Positions 1 through 8,760 of a stretch of 64,000 nt of DNA are shown piece after piece. The translations under genes and the position numbers were made by a program. A model generated the notes under the pieces. It had not been told where the DNA came from, ran no database searches, and saw only the letters and a list, made by a program, of their open reading frames with translations. Position 1 is the first letter of the stretch. Each line of letters opens with the position of its first letter. The DNA is taken from positions 1,178,001 through 1,242,000 of the forward strand of contig NZ_CP046525.1 of the NCBI RefSeq assembly GCF_021497965.1, given 5' to 3'. The stretch comes from Streptococcus infantis (GTDB lineage: Bacteria; Bacillota; Bacilli; Lactobacillales; Streptococcaceae).

Positions 1-251
1 TTGGCAATCAACTCCAACAATTCATCTTGAGTAATGGTCTCCGGAACACGTACAACTTCACTATGGAAACCCGCTGCGATTGCTGAACGTTCCTTGTTAC
101 GAACGTAAACCTGGCTAGCAGGATTGCCCCCAACCAAAATAACCACCAAACCAGGAACCAAGCCTGTCTCTTCCTTTAGTTTGGCTGTTTTTTCAGCCAG
201 TTGTCCTTGTAGCTTGGCTGCTAAAGCCTTCCCATCAATAATCTGTGTCAT
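1..251 (-). CDS. folD: Bifunctional methylenetetrahydrofolate dehydrogenase/cyclohydrolase FolD, N-terminal part
   Basis: Only the first 83 codons lie in the window; the gene runs off the left edge. Read on the minus strand it begins [14 protein letters not shown] and contains [20 protein letters not shown], the typical N-terminal substrate-binding region of FolD with the catalytic-region tyrosine and a downstream KxxxxxxxG stretch. FolD interconverts 5,10-methylene- and 10-formyl-tetrahydrofolate in the cytosol, supplying one-carbon units for purines and, through MetF, for methionine. The ATG at 249-251 follows an A/G-rich ribosome site and an extended -10 promoter, with a MET-box further upstream (separate entries). 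Identification is by recognisable sequence; the rest of the protein cannot be checked here. Confidence 0.93.
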   Translation of the reverse strand, partial: MTQIIDGKALAAKLQGQLAEKTAKLKEETGLVPGLVVILVGGNPASQVYVRNKERSAIAAGFHSEVVRVPETITQDELLELIA

Positions 252-281
252 GTATTTTCTCTTTTCTAACAAATATCCTCT

Positions 282-287
282 ATTATA
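282..287 (-). promoter_or_regulatory. folD -10 element (extended, TGTTATAAT)
   Basis: On the minus strand the sequence reads TGTTATAAT, a perfect -10 with the TGn extension. No good -35 is seen 17 bases upstream, which fits a promoter that depends on an activator bound at the MET-box. Confidence 0.7.
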
Positions 288-332
288 ACAAAAAATCGCT
301 CGACCTTCTAACACTTCTTACCTAAGATTCCC

Positions 333-349
333 TATAGTCTGAAACTATA
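333..349. promoter_or_regulatory. MET-box upstream of folD
   Basis: TATAGTCTGAAACTATA differs by one base from the perfect palindrome TATAGTTTGAAACTATA found upstream of metE in this window. This motif is the known binding site of the MetR/MtaR-type LysR regulators of methionine genes in streptococci. Its centre (341) is about 66 bases upstream of the expected folD start point, the usual distance for a LysR recognition site. Confidence 0.72.
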
Positions 350-351
350 AG

Positions 352-376
352 AAAAAGCCCCCTTGGAGCTTTTCTG
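352..376 (-). terminator. Terminator of the amino-acid ABC operon
   Basis: On the minus strand AGCTCC-AAG-GGGGCT is followed by TTTTTC. It lies just after the ATPase stop codon and before the folD MET-box. Confidence 0.7.
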
Positions 377-388
377 ATAAACAATGTT

Positions 389-1123
389 TTACAAAACCTT
401 ACTCAAGAAATCCTTGGTTCTTTGTTCTTGTGTTTGGTCAAAAACTTGCTCAGGTGTTCCATCCTCGACAACTACACCGTCAGCCATAAAAATAACACGG
501 TCTGCCACTTCACGCGCAAAACCCATCTCATGTGTTACGATGACCATGGTCATACCTGACTTGGCAAGTTCTTGCATAACTGCTAGTACTTCCCCTACCA
601 TTTCTGGGTCTAGGGCAGAAGTCGGTTCATCAAAAAGTAGGACATCTGGTTCCATGGCAAGACCACGCGCGATAGCAATACGCTGTTGCTGACCTCCAGA
701 CAAACTTTGTGGATAGGCATCAGCCTTATCTGGCAAACCAACCTTCTCCAAGAGCTCATGCGCTCTCTTTTCAGCCACTTCTTTATTTTCTCCCTTAGTC
801 TTAATTGGAGAAAGTGTAATGTTTCCCATAACTGTCATATTTGGGAAGAGATTGAATTGTTGGAAAACCATTCCCATCTTTTCACGCATAGCAAAGAGGT
901 CATTTTTCTTATCCGTAATGTCTACACCTTCAAAGATAACCTTTCCTTTTGTAGCCTCTTCGAGGAGATTCATGGAACGAAGGAGGGTTGACTTACCGCT
1001 TCCAGAAGGGCCGATAATGACCACTACTTCCCCTTTTTTGATTTCAAGATCAATCCCTTTTAAAACTTCATTCTTTCCAAAGCTTTTATGAAGGTTTTCA
1101 ATTTTAATTAGCGTTTCAGTCAT
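389..1123 (-). CDS. Polar amino-acid ABC transporter ATP-binding protein (GlnQ family)
   Basis: This 244-residue protein is the ATPase of a polar amino-acid importer and sits on the inner face of the membrane with the permease encoded just upstream. Visible motifs are Walker [10 protein letters not shown] (38-46), the Q-loop VFQQF (about 86-90), the signature LSGGQ (141-145) and Walker B VLLFDEP (161-167). Length and motifs match the GlnQ/HisP family. Its ATG overlaps the permease stop codon by one base (TAATG), so the two are co-translated. There is no substrate-binding protein gene in this operon, so the substrate cannot be read from context. Gene order with folD and clpE is as I remember it in pneumococcus. 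Confidence 0.93.
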   Translation of the reverse strand: MTETLIKIENLHKSFGKNEVLKGIDLEIKKGEVVVIIGPSGSGKSTLLRSMNLLEEATKGKVIFEGVDITDKKNDLFAMREKMGMVFQQFNLFPNMTVMGNITLSPIKTKGENKEVAEKRAHELLEKVGLPDKADAYPQSLSGGQQQRIAIARGLAMEPDVLLFDEPTSALDPEMVGEVLAVMQELAKSGMTMVIVTHEMGFAREVADRVIFMADGVVVEDGTPEQVFDQTQEQRTKDFLSKVL

Positions 1124-1806
1124 TATTTCTTATCTCCTTGTCCCATACGATTTTCAAAAGCTTTCAAGGCTACTGTCAAGATAGATGTCATAATTAAGTA
1201 GTAAAAAGCTGCAAATAGAAGTGGAGTCAATGGTAGATATGTGGTTGTTGACACTGTAGTTGCTCCATTCCACAATTCCATAACCCCGATAGCTGACAAG
1301 AGCGAGCTATCCTTGATAATGGTAATAAACTCATTCCCCAAGGCTGGTAAAATATTCTTGATAGCCTGTGGCAAAATAACATAGCGCATAGCATTTTTAG
1401 GACGAATACCTAGTGAATAAGCTGCTTCTAGTTGTCCTTTTGGCACTGCATTAATTCCAGCACGAACAGTTTCTGATACATAGGCACCACTATTCATAGA
1501 GATAATGATAATCCCTGGAATCAAACGAGTGAGATCGACATCCAAAAATCCAATTTGAATCGTTGGAGCACTAATATGCATCAATGCATAGGCAATCATA
1601 ATCTGTACCATCATCGGAGTTCCTCGGAAAATCCAGATATAAAGATTAGCAAACCAAGCAAGTGGCTTAATCTTTGAACGTTGTGCAAAGGCCAACAGTA
1701 CCCCTAAAATGGTTCCCAAAAAGACAACTAAGATCGAGATAATAATCGTAACAACAGCACCATAGTTAAAATATGGCAAGTATTTCGGTAAAAAAGAAAA
1801 ATTCAT
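1123..1806 (-). CDS. Polar amino-acid ABC transporter permease (HisM/GlnP family)
   Basis: The membrane subunit of the importer, 227 residues from the chosen start [13 protein letters not shown]. It has several hydrophobic helices and the EAA-type loop near [19 protein letters not shown], which docks the ATPase. The open frame extends upstream to 1884, but a good promoter (-35 TTGCAT, 17 bases, -10 TATCCT) lies inside that extension at 1847-1875, so the ATG at 1804-1806 is preferred. It pairs with the downstream ATPase. No fused or separate solute-binding domain is visible, so binding proteins from elsewhere probably deliver the substrate. Confidence 0.9.
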   Translation of the reverse strand: MNFSFLPKYLPYFNYGAVVTIIISILVVFLGTILGVLLAFAQRSKIKPLAWFANLYIWIFRGTPMMVQIMIAYALMHISAPTIQIGFLDVDLTRLIPGIIIISMNSGAYVSETVRAGINAVPKGQLEAAYSLGIRPKNAMRYVILPQAIKNILPALGNEFITIIKDSSLLSAIGVMELWNGATTVSTTTYLPLTPLLFAAFYYLIMTSILTVALKAFENRMGQGDKK

Positions 1807-1846
1807 GGACACTCTACTTTCTATATTTAAACTTAAAACTTGTATA

Positions 1847-1875
1847 AGGATAACATATTCTGCATAAAAATGCAA
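1847..1875 (-). promoter_or_regulatory. Promoter of the amino-acid ABC operon
   Basis: On the minus strand: -35 TTGCAT (1870-1875), a 17-base spacer, and -10 TATCCT (1847-1852) preceded by TGT. It lies about 40 bases before the preferred permease start. Confidence 0.55.
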
Positions 1876-2004
1876 CATTTTCATCTAAGATTTTCAATAA
1901 ATTTTCAAAGACGATAGAAATAGCGAGAAATCTTAGTTTTTTTCTAGTCAAGTGGAGTCTGTTTATGGTAAAATAGTAAAGATAAGAAATGGAGGAGAAT
2001 CAAA

Positions 2005-2235
2005 ATGGAATCACATTTGGTTAGAATCATCAATCGCTTAGAAGCAATGACAAAAGATGGTGGTAACTTAAAACGTAACTTTGAACGCGAAGGAGTTGTT
2101 GTCGCAGAGGTTGCTTTTAACCACGACGAAGAAAACGGACCACTTTTCACACTTCGTGACGTTGAAGCTCGTGAGACTTATACATTTGATAGCATCGACC
2201 TTATTGCGATGGAAATTTACGAACTTTTATACTAA
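2005..2235 (+). CDS. DUF1797 family protein
   Basis: A 76-residue cytosolic protein beginning MESHLVRIINRLEAM. I recognise it as a member of the small conserved Firmicute family DUF1797 (YkvS-like), which has no known function. An RBS (GGAGGAGAATCAAA) and an extended -10 (TGGTAAAAT, 1966-1974) precede it. It stands alone between the divergent ABC operon and clpE and is followed by a terminator-like hairpin. Nothing in the sequence suggests an activity; it is soluble and acidic near its end (EARETYTFDSIDLIAMEIYE). Confidence 0.85.
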   Translation: MESHLVRIINRLEAMTKDGGNLKRNFEREGVVVAEVAFNHDEENGPLFTLRDVEARETYTFDSIDLIAMEIYELLY

Positions 2236-2276
2236 TCGTTAAATAAAGGCAGAGAATACTTCTGCTTTGACCAAGA

Positions 2277-2312
2277 AAATCCTTTTTGTACGACAAATAG
2301 GATTTTTCTTTT
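2277..2312 (+). terminator. Terminator after the DUF1797 gene
   Basis: AAAATCCT and AGGATTTTT form the stem around a 13-base loop, followed by a T-rich run. Confidence 0.6.
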
Positions 2313-2374
2313 TACCCTTAAAGGTTTGACTATAATAGACTCGCAACATCAACTTTAATACTCAATCTTTTTAC

Positions 2375-2402
2375 TTGCTTTCCCCTTCAATCATGATATA
2401 AT
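2375..2402 (+). promoter_or_regulatory. clpE promoter
   Basis: -35 TTGCTT (2375-2380), a 16-base spacer, and -10 TATAAT (2397-2402) with the TGA extension. The CtsR operator lies immediately downstream. Confidence 0.75.
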
Positions 2403-2415
2403 GAGACTAAAGAAC

Positions 2416-2432
2416 TTTGACTATTTTTGACC
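2416..2432. promoter_or_regulatory. CtsR operator of clpE
   Basis: TTTGACTATTTTTGACC is, on the other strand, GGTCAAAAATAGTCAAA, a full match to the known CtsR heptad repeat. It covers the expected transcription start and so should repress clpE until heat or protein stress. A weaker half-site, TTTGACTATAATAGAC, lies at 2325-2340. Confidence 0.85.
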
Positions 2433-2474
2433 TTTCGGTTTTAGTCAAGGCCAAGAAAGAAACGAGGTAGAGGT

Positions 2475-4724
2475 ATGCTCTGTCAAAATTGTAAAATCAA
2501 TGACTCAACAATCCATCTTTACACTAATCTGAATGGGCAACAAAAGCAAATCGATCTTTGCCAAAATTGCTACAAAATTATCAAAACAGATCCTAACAAT
2601 AGCTTATTTAAAGGAATTACAGATTTAAACAATCGTGATTTCGATCCATTTGGAGATTTCTTTAACGACCTGAACAACTTTAGACCTTCTTCTAATAGCA
2701 ATACTCCTCCTACCCAGTCAGGTGGTGGATACGGCGGTAATGGTGGCTATGGTTCCCAAAATCGTGGACCGGCTCAAACTCCTCCTCCTAGTCAGGAAAA
2801 AGGACTCTTGGATGAATATGGTATCAATGTTACTGAGATTGCCCGTCGTGGAAATATCGACCCTGTGATTGGTCGTGACGAAGAAATCATCCGCGTTATT
2901 GAAATTCTCAACCGTAGAACCAAAAACAACCCTGTCCTTATCGGTGAGCCTGGTGTTGGTAAGACAGCCGTTGTCGAGGGCTTAGCTCAGAAAATTGTTG
3001 ATGGTGATGTTCCCCATAAACTTCAAGGGAAAGAAGTCATTCGCCTAGATGTTGTCAGCCTTGTCCAAGGTACAGGAATTCGTGGACAGTTCGAAGAACG
3101 CATGCAAAAACTCATGGAAGAAATTCGTAAGCGTAAAGATGTCATCCTCTTCATTGACGAAATTCACGAAATCGTCGGTGCTGGTTCTGCTGGAGAAGGA
3201 AATATGGATGCAGGAAATATCCTCAAACCAGCTCTTGCTCGCGGCGAACTCCAACTAGTTGGTGCTACTACCCTCAATGAATATCGCATCATCGAAAAAG
3301 ATGCAGCCCTTGAGCGCCGTATGCAACCTGTCAAAGTTGATGAACCAACTGTGGAAGAGACTATTATTATTCTTAAAGGTATTCAAAAGAAATACGAAGA
3401 TTACCACCACGTTCATTATACTGACGGAGCTATCGAAGCAGCTGCTACTCTCTCTAACCGCTATATCCAAGATCGTTTCTTGCCGGATAAGGCCATTGAC
3501 CTCCTAGATGAAGCTGGTTCTAAAATGAACTTAACCTTAAATTTTGTGGATCCAAAGGTCATCGACCAACGTTTAATCGAAGCAGAAAATCTCAAGGCAC
3601 AAGCAACCCGCGATGAAGACTTTGAAAAAGCAGCCTACTTCCGTGACCAGATTGCTAAATATAAGGAAATGCAAAAGACCAAGGTAACGGATCAGGATAC
3701 CCCAATCATCAGTGAAAAAACAATCGAACACATCATCGAACAAAAGACCAATATCCCAGTTGGTGATTTGAAAGAAAAAGAACAGTCTCAACTGATCAAC
3801 CTAGCAGATGACCTCAAGGCTCATGTTATTGGTCAAGATGATGCTGTCGATAAGATTGCTAAGGCTATCCGTCGTAACCGTGTTGGGCTTGGAACACCAA
3901 ACCGTCCAATTGGTAGCTTCCTCTTTGTTGGTCCTACAGGTGTCGGTAAAACAGAACTCTCTAAACAACTGGCCATCGAACTCTTTGGTTCTGCTGATAG
4001 CATGATTCGCTTTGATATGAGTGAATACATGGAAAAACACAGCGTTGCTAAACTCGTCGGTGCTCCTCCAGGATACGTCGGCTATGATGAGGCTGGACAA
4101 TTGACTGAAAAGGTTCGTCGTAACCCCTACTCACTGATCCTCTTGGATGAAGTTGAAAAAGCCCATCCAGATGTTATGCATATGTTCCTTCAAGTCTTGG
4201 ATGATGGTCGTTTAACAGATGGTCAAGGTCGGACTGTTAGCTTTAAGGATGCCATCATTATCATGACCTCAAATGCAGGTACAGGTAAGGCAGAAGCTAG
4301 CGTTGGTTTTGGTGCTGCTAGAGAAGGTCGTACCAACTCTGTTCTTGGAGAATTAGGCAACTTCTTTAGTCCAGAATTCATGAACCGTTTTGACGGCATT
4401 ATCGAATTCAAGGCTCTCAGCAAGGAAAATCTCCTTCAAATCGTTGACCTCATGCTAGATGATGTGAATAAGCGACTTTCCAGCAATAATATCCATCTCG
4501 ATGTCACAGAAAAGGTCAAAGAAAAACTTGTAGACCTTGGTTACGATCCAAAAATGGGAGCTCGTCCACTCCGTCGTACCATCCAAGACTATATCGAAGA
4601 TGCCATTACAGACTACTACCTTGAAAATCCTAGTGAAAAAGACCTCAAGGCAGTCATGACAAGTAAAGGTAAAATCGTGATTAAGTCCAAAAATAAAACG
4701 GAAACGGTCGAGTCAAACGACTAG
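2475..4724 (+). CDS. clpE: ATP-dependent Clp protease ATP-binding subunit ClpE
   Basis: A 749-residue HSP100 unfoldase that feeds damaged proteins to ClpP. It starts with the ClpE-specific zinc finger (C3, C6, C29, C32), then a Gly/Pro/Gln-rich linker (about 65-108), and a first AAA module with Walker A GEPGVGKT (157-164). A UVR-like coiled segment ([20 protein letters not shown]) follows, and then a second AAA module with Walker A GPTGVGKT (about 485-492) and the ClpB-D2 type tail. It lacks the ClpC N-terminal repeat domain, which separates it from ClpC. It is a single-gene unit under a CtsR operator. Length and domain order are normal for the family. Confidence 0.97.
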   Translation: MLCQNCKINDSTIHLYTNLNGQQKQIDLCQNCYKIIKTDPNNSLFKGITDLNNRDFDPFGDFFNDLNNFRPSSNSNTPPTQSGGGYGGNGGYGSQNRGPAQTPPPSQEKGLLDEYGINVTEIARRGNIDPVIGRDEEIIRVIEILNRRTKNNPVLIGEPGVGKTAVVEGLAQKIVDGDVPHKLQGKEVIRLDVVSLVQGTGIRGQFEERMQKLMEEIRKRKDVILFIDEIHEIVGAGSAGEGNMDAGNILKPALARGELQLVGATTLNEYRIIEKDAALERRMQPVKVDEPTVEETIIILKGIQKKYEDYHHVHYTDGAIEAAATLSNRYIQDRFLPDKAIDLLDEAGSKMNLTLNFVDPKVIDQRLIEAENLKAQATRDEDFEKAAYFRDQIAKYKEMQKTKVTDQDTPIISEKTIEHIIEQKTNIPVGDLKEKEQSQLINLADDLKAHVIGQDDAVDKIAKAIRRNRVGLGTPNRPIGSFLFVGPTGVGKTELSKQLAIELFGSADSMIRFDMSEYMEKHSVAKLVGAPPGYVGYDEAGQLTEKVRRNPYSLILLDEVEKAHPDVMHMFLQVLDDGRLTDGQGRTVSFKDAIIIMTSNAGTGKAEASVGFGAAREGRTNSVLGELGNFFSPEFMNRFDGIIEFKALSKENLLQIVDLMLDDVNKRLSSNNIHLDVTEKVKEKLVDLGYDPKMGARPLRRTIQDYIEDAITDYYLENPSEKDLKAVMTSKGKIVIKSKNKTETVESND

Positions 4725-4737
4725 TTCCTCACATACA

Positions 4738-4773
4738 AAAGAATGTTCTTGCTTGACAGTGAGAACATTCTTT
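4738..4773 (+). terminator. Terminator after clpE
   Basis: AAAGAATGTTCT and AGAACATTCTTT pair perfectly over 12 bases; the T run is short. The loop and 3' arm also carry the promoter of the next gene. Confidence 0.6.
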
Positions 4774-4781
4774 ACTATTAT
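4753..4781 (+). promoter_or_regulatory. Promoter of the Nudix gene
   Basis: A consensus -35 TTGACA (4753-4758), exactly 17 bases, then TATTAT (4776-4781). It overlaps the clpE terminator hairpin. Confidence 0.7.
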
Positions 4782-4813
4782 AGAAAGAAAGCGCACTCAC
4801 GAAGGAGAAATTT

Positions 4814-5263
4814 ATGGCAAATCCAACATTTGGAGAAAAAAAAGAGGGAGTAACCTACAAAAATAGATATGGCGTTTATGCAGTCATACCTGATGCAAAC
4901 CACGAAAAGATTATCCTCGTCCAAGCTCCAAATGGTGCATGGTTCTTACCTGGTGGGGAGATTGAAGCAGGCGAAAACCATCTCGAAGCTCTCAAACGAG
5001 AACTAATTGAAGAGTTGGGTTTTACTGCTGAAATCGGCACCTATTATGGACAAGCGGATGAGTATTTCTATTCTAGTCATCGTGATACCTACTACTATAA
5101 CCCAGCCTATCTCTATGAAGCCACTTCTTATCAAGAAATTCAAAAACCTTTAGAAGATTTTAATCATCTAGCTTGGTTCCCAATTGATGAAGCTATTGCA
5201 AACTTGAAACGTGGCAGTCATAAATGGGCAATCGAAGCTTGGAAAAAACAGCATCAAATTTAA
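4814..5263 (+). CDS. Nudix hydrolase
   Basis: A 149-residue soluble pyrophosphatase of the MutT/Nudix family. The full signature GX5EX7REUXEEXGU is present, starting at the second glycine of PGGEIEAGE and ending in RELIEELGF. Such enzymes cleave nucleoside diphosphates linked to another group, but the actual substrate cannot be read from sequence. The RBS AAGGAGAAATTT precedes the ATG. It is transcribed from its own promoter between clpE and the DUF1827 gene. Confidence 0.9.
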   Translation: MANPTFGEKKEGVTYKNRYGVYAVIPDANHEKIILVQAPNGAWFLPGGEIEAGENHLEALKRELIEELGFTAEIGTYYGQADEYFYSSHRDTYYYNPAYLYEATSYQEIQKPLEDFNHLAWFPIDEAIANLKRGSHKWAIEAWKKQHQI

Positions 5264-5293
5264 GCTAACTTTTCCAATTTCCCTAAAAAGTGC

Positions 5294-5299
5294 TATAAT
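5294..5299 (+). promoter_or_regulatory. -10 element (TGCTATAAT) of the DUF1827 gene
   Basis: Extended -10 TGCTATAAT, 28 bases before the start codon and followed by a strong RBS (CAGGAGGAAACC). The -35 is weak. Confidence 0.65.
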
Positions 5300-5326
5300 A
5301 GACATAGAAACACAGGAGGAAACCTT

Positions 5327-5626
5327 ATGAAGCTCATCAATACTACAAACTCACACTCGCTTCTTGTTAAAAATCAGTTAGAAAGTACTGACGCAACGCT
5401 TGTAGAAGTTTATTCTGCAGGTAATACAGATGTTATTTTTACTCAGTCACCGCTTCATTACGAAATCCTCATTTCCAATAAACACCGTGCAATCCGTGAA
5501 AAAGAAATTGAGAAAATCCAAGAATTCTTCTTAAATCGTAAAATTGATAAACAAGTTATTGATGAAGCAAATATCAAAACCCTCTATTCTGATAAATTGA
5601 TTGAAATTTCAATTCCAACAAAATAG
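5327..5626 (+). CDS. DUF1827 family protein
   Basis: A 99-residue soluble protein (MKLINTTNSHSLLVKNQL...). I recognise it as the DUF1827 family, found in lactic acid bacteria near clpE; no function is known. It has no signal peptide or membrane helix. It carries its own promoter and a strong RBS and ends before a GC-rich terminator, so it is a single-gene unit. The middle (HRAIREKEIEKIQEFF) looks helical and charged. Confidence 0.85.
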   Translation: MKLINTTNSHSLLVKNQLESTDATLVEVYSAGNTDVIFTQSPLHYEILISNKHRAIREKEIEKIQEFFLNRKIDKQVIDEANIKTLYSDKLIEISIPTK

Positions 5627-5648
5627 ATTCTAACTAGACTTTAAATCT

Positions 5649-5680
5649 ACCCCGCAAGGTTAAACCGTGTGGGGTCTTTT
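5649..5680 (+). terminator. Terminator after the DUF1827 gene
   Basis: ACCCCGC and GTGGGGT pair around an AT-rich loop, followed by CTTTTC. Confidence 0.7.
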
Positions 5681-5778
5681 CATACCTACTTTTCTAATAG
5701 AAATTCTAGAAAAACTGCATTTTCTTATACTTTTTGTGAATATTTCACATTAAAATCGAAAAAAAGAAGAAATTTAGT

Positions 5779-5784
5779 TATAAT
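5779..5784 (+). promoter_or_regulatory. -10 element (TATAAT) of the GNAT gene
   Basis: A perfect TATAAT, 31 bases before the chosen ATG; no clear -35 is seen. Confidence 0.55.
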
Positions 5785-5814
5785 AGTTAGAGAGATTTTA
5801 TGAAGGAGTGTGAA

Positions 5815-6447
5815 ATGAAAGAAATAGTATATAGAGAAGCCAAGCTAGATGAATACCAAAAAATTGGAAAAGTATTGGCTGGAGCCTTTATGGACTATCC
5901 TTTTATGACTCTTATCAAAGATGATTTAAAGAAACCAGAATACTACCCATCCTTTCTAGAATTGTTGGATAGCCTTTTGACCAGACTCTACATCAAGGGA
6001 GAGACTTGTCTAGTCGCTGAACGAGACGGAGAAATCCTAGCAGTCGCCCTTTTACAACAGAAGGATTTTTCTATTCTATCTTATTTATTAAATGGTATTA
6101 TCAAGCTTTTCCGTTTTATTACACCACGGAACCTCTTGAAATATCTAGATTTGGTCGAACGTTCTGAACAGCATTTAAAAAGATCGGGCAATTTTGACTG
6201 GTATTTGATGATGCTAGGAGTCAATGCTTCTAGTCAACATCAAGGTATCGGTAGTGCTTTTCTACAAGAAGGTGTCGAGCCCTATCTTAAAGCTAAGGGC
6301 TGCAAACGCTTGGGCTTAATCACCAGCACTGAGAAAAATGTGTGCTTCTATGAAAAAAACAAGTATGAATTACTGGATTCGATGATGTTGGAATATGGAG
6401 CAAAATCTATTGGAAACTGGGCTTTTGTAAAAATACTGGATAAGTAA
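5815..6447 (+). CDS. GNAT family N-acetyltransferase
   Basis: A 210-residue protein of the Gcn5-related acetyltransferase superfamily, which moves an acetyl group from acetyl-CoA to an amine. The acetyl-CoA loop (motif A) is visible as SSQHQGIGSAFLQEGV near residue 150, and the end shows the typical LxTxxxNxxFYEKxGY-like pattern (STEKNVCFYEKNKYEL). The ATG at 5815 is chosen over the in-frame ATG at 5800 because AAGGAG sits six bases before it. Substrate unknown; it resembles stand-alone acetyltransferases of antibiotics or peptides only in general shape. Confidence 0.85.
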   Translation: MKEIVYREAKLDEYQKIGKVLAGAFMDYPFMTLIKDDLKKPEYYPSFLELLDSLLTRLYIKGETCLVAERDGEILAVALLQQKDFSILSYLLNGIIKLFRFITPRNLLKYLDLVERSEQHLKRSGNFDWYLMMLGVNASSQHQGIGSAFLQEGVEPYLKAKGCKRLGLITSTEKNVCFYEKNKYELLDSMMLEYGAKSIGNWAFVKILDK

Positions 6448-6458
6448 TTGTAAACTAA

Positions 6459-6487
6459 AAAAGATTGGTCATTACACCAATCTTTTT
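6459..6487. terminator. Bidirectional terminator between the GNAT gene and metK
   Basis: AAAAGATTGG and CCAATCTTTTTT form a stem with A and T runs on the two sides; it serves both convergent genes. Confidence 0.8.
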
Positions 6488-6492
6488 TGATT

Positions 6493-7683
6493 TTATTTAA
6501 CTGCTTCTTTCAAGGCTTCTACCTTGTCTAAACGTTCCCATGGAAGATCGATATCTGTACGTCCCATATGTCCATAAGCCGCTGTTTGACGGTAGATTGG
6601 ACGTTTGAGGTCAAGCATTTGGATGATTCCTGCTGGGCGAAGGTCAAAGATTTGACGCGCTGCTGCTTCTAATTTGCTTTCAGCAACTGTTCCTGTACCG
6701 AAAGTATCGATACGAACAGATACTGGATGAGCCACCCCAATCGCGTAAGCTAATTGCACTTCTGCTTTCTTAGCAAGCCCTGCTGCCACGATGTTTTTTG
6801 CAATATAGCGAGCTGCATAAGAAGCGGAACGGTCAACCTTAGTCGCATCCTTACCAGAGAAGGCACCACCACCGTGACGTGAGTAACCACCATAGGTATC
6901 TACGATAATCTTGCGACCAGTCAAACCAGAGTCACCTTGAGGTCCACCGATAACAAAACGACCGGTTGGATTGATGAAGAATTTTGTCTCATCATCTAGG
7001 TAAGATGCTGGAATCACTTCCTTGATGACCTTGTTAATCACATCTTCATGGATTTGTTCATTGCTGACTTCTGGATCATGTTGAGTTGAAATAACAACTG
7101 TATCCACGCGCACTGGTTGGTCATTTTCATCATACTCAACCGTGACTTGTGATTTGGCATCTGGACGAAGATAGCTAATTTCACCAGACTTACGAAGCTC
7201 TGCTAAACGACGAACCAACTTGTGGCTGAGTGAAATTGGCAAGGGCATGAGTTCTTCTGTCTCATCCACCGCAAAACCAAACATGAGACCTTGGTCTCCT
7301 GCTCCGATCAAATCAAGTGGATCTTGGTCTGCATTTCCACGAACTTCTAGGGCTTCATTAACCCCTTGAGCGATATCAGGAGATTGTTCCACCAATGATG
7401 GGTGTACCCCTACTGTCTCCGCAGAAAATCCATACTCTGTATTGGTATAACCAATTTCTGCAATCGTATCACGAACTACACGGTTAATATCGACATAAGC
7501 ATTTGTAGAAATCTCACCAAAGACATGGACTGAACCAGTATAAACAGCTGTTTCAGCAGCCACGTGTGCTTCTGGATCTTGCTCTAAAATAGCATCCAAG
7601 ATAGCATCTGAAATTTGGTCTGCAATCTTATCTGGATGCCCCTCAGATACAGATTCAGACGTGAATAATTTACGTTCTGACAT
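6493..7683 (-). CDS. metK: S-adenosylmethionine synthetase
   Basis: A 396-residue cytosolic enzyme that makes S-adenosylmethionine from methionine and ATP. Visible signatures are GHPDK (15-19), the hexapeptide region [10 protein letters not shown] (about 117-126) and the second signature GGGAFSGKD. Length is normal for MetK. It is a single-gene unit. The 5' leader is an SMK (SAM-III) riboswitch, so the enzyme's product should block its own translation. Upstream, the next gene on the same strand is the GntR regulator, separated by its own terminator. Confidence 0.98.
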   Translation of the reverse strand: MSERKLFTSESVSEGHPDKIADQISDAILDAILEQDPEAHVAAETAVYTGSVHVFGEISTNAYVDINRVVRDTIAEIGYTNTEYGFSAETVGVHPSLVEQSPDIAQGVNEALEVRGNADQDPLDLIGAGDQGLMFGFAVDETEELMPLPISLSHKLVRRLAELRKSGEISYLRPDAKSQVTVEYDENDQPVRVDTVVISTQHDPEVSNEQIHEDVINKVIKEVIPASYLDDETKFFINPTGRFVIGGPQGDSGLTGRKIIVDTYGGYSRHGGGAFSGKDATKVDRSASYAARYIAKNIVAAGLAKKAEVQLAYAIGVAHPVSVRIDTFGTGTVAESKLEAAARQIFDLRPAGIIQMLDLKRPIYRQTAAYGHMGRTDIDLPWERLDKVEALKEAVK

Positions 7684-7780
7684 AAAAATGTCCCCCCTTA
7701 AAAAATATTCGTTATAGAGTTACAAAGAACTGGTAGGAAGAGTGTTTACAATCAAACCTACCACCTTATCGGGACCATAT
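7684..7780 (-). ncRNA. SMK box (SAM-III) riboswitch in the metK leader
   Basis: On the minus strand the leader contains GGTCCCGATAAGG, a stem GGTAGG...CCTACC, the conserved TTTGTAAC, and a run GGGGGGAC just before the start codon. These are the conserved blocks of the SAM-III riboswitch known upstream of metK in Lactobacillales. There the Shine-Dalgarno Gs pair with the UCCC segment when SAM binds. Here TGGTCCC can pair with GGGGACA and hide the ribosome site. Confidence 0.88.
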
Positions 7781-7789
7781 AACCTATCT

Positions 7790-7795
7790 ATTATA
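7790..7795 (-). promoter_or_regulatory. metK -10 element (TGTTATAAT)
   Basis: On the minus strand a perfect extended -10 TGTTATAAT lies just upstream of the SMK box; the -35 is weak. Confidence 0.7.
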
Positions 7796-7876
7796 ACACG
7801 AATCTTGTAAAAATACTCGTATGATTACTATTTTTCTCAACGGGAAATTGTTTTCTACTTTAAAGCAAATAAAAAA

Positions 7877-7910
7877 CTCTTAAAGTAGATATGATTTCCT
7901 ACTTTAAGAG
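7877..7910 (-). terminator. Terminator of the GntR gene
   Basis: CTCTTAAAGTAG and CTACTTTAAGAG pair perfectly; on the minus strand the stem is followed by TTTTTTATTT. Confidence 0.85.
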
Positions 7911-7921
7911 AGATGTTACAC

Positions 7922-8620
7922 TTAATTATTTTCTAGATAAAACTCAAAACGTTCCCCAACATATTGGCTTTTCACATACTCAAAAGCTGTCCCGTCATCA
8001 AAGTAGGAAACTTGAGTCAGACCTAAAATGGCATGCCCTTTTTCTACTTCCAGATAATGAGCAATTTTTTCCTTGGCTAAGCGAGCATAAATGGTCTGGT
8101 GCGATTTCCCAATTCGATAACCATGTTTCTGTAAAGTTTGGAAAAAGTGCTTGGTTACTTCTTCTTTTTTGAAATTTTTGATAAATTTCTCAGGAATCGA
8201 TGCCACTTCATAGACAACAGGAACTTTATCTGCATAACGAACACGTTCCATACGAATAATATTGTCAGTTGGCAGTATACCTAGTTTAGCCACTTCTTGC
8301 TCATTTGGAATCGTACGACGGTAGGAAATCAGATGACTAGATGGCGTTTTCCCTTGAGCTTTAACAATTTCCGTAAAACTAGTTGTTCCACGCATTCTTT
8401 CCTGAACTCGTGTACTTGAAACGAAGGTCCCACTACCAACACGCCGTTCCAAAACCCCTTCTTCAACCAAAAGAGAGATTGCTTGACGCAGGGTCATGCG
8501 GCTAACGGCAAATTCCTCAGCTAGATCTCGCTCGCTAGGAAGTCTCTCTCCAATTTTCCAATTTCCCTCATCAATGTCTTTTTTGATTTGGTCATGGATT
8601 TTCATATAAGCTGGTAACAT
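7922..8620 (-). CDS. GntR family transcriptional regulator (HutC/UTRA type)
   Basis: A 232-residue DNA-binding regulator. Residues about 5-70 form the GntR winged helix (KIGERLPSERDLAEEFAVSR, then MTLRQAISLL), and about 90-225 form a UTRA ligand-binding domain (ending FEYVKSQYVGERFEF). Family members of this shape usually sense a sugar phosphate or amino-acid derivative and repress transport or catabolic genes; the ligand here is unknown. It is divergent from guaA across 140 bases, an arrangement I recall from pneumococcus. It is transcribed alone and has its own terminator. Its own operator could not be identified. Confidence 0.9.
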   Translation of the reverse strand: MLPAYMKIHDQIKKDIDEGNWKIGERLPSERDLAEEFAVSRMTLRQAISLLVEEGVLERRVGSGTFVSSTRVQERMRGTTSFTEIVKAQGKTPSSHLISYRRTIPNEQEVAKLGILPTDNIIRMERVRYADKVPVVYEVASIPEKFIKNFKKEEVTKHFFQTLQKHGYRIGKSHQTIYARLAKEKIAHYLEVEKGHAILGLTQVSYFDDGTAFEYVKSQYVGERFEFYLENN

Positions 8621-8695
8621 GCTTGCTCACTTCTTTTCTTTATTTTTTCCATTGTACCGTATCTCATATGTAAAAGTCAAACATCACTTGTTTAG

Positions 8696-8725
8696 TTGGT
8701 AATTACGATTCATTTATGATAGAAT
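8696..8725 (+). promoter_or_regulatory. guaA promoter
   Basis: -35 TTGGTA (8696-8701), an 18-base spacer, and -10 TAGAAT (8720-8725) with the TGA extension. The RBS AAGAAAGGG lies before the ATG at 8761. Confidence 0.55.
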
Positions 8726-8760
8726 ATTCAAGAAGATATTTCTTTTAAGAAAGGGAAAAG

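Noticed and set aside
1807-1884. Longer N-terminus of the amino-acid ABC permease
   Set aside because: The region contains a good promoter, so it is not translated as part of this gene.
8247-8254. TACGAATA, identical to the competence (ComX) box
   Set aside because: It lies inside the GntR coding region with no gene starting downstream; chance match.
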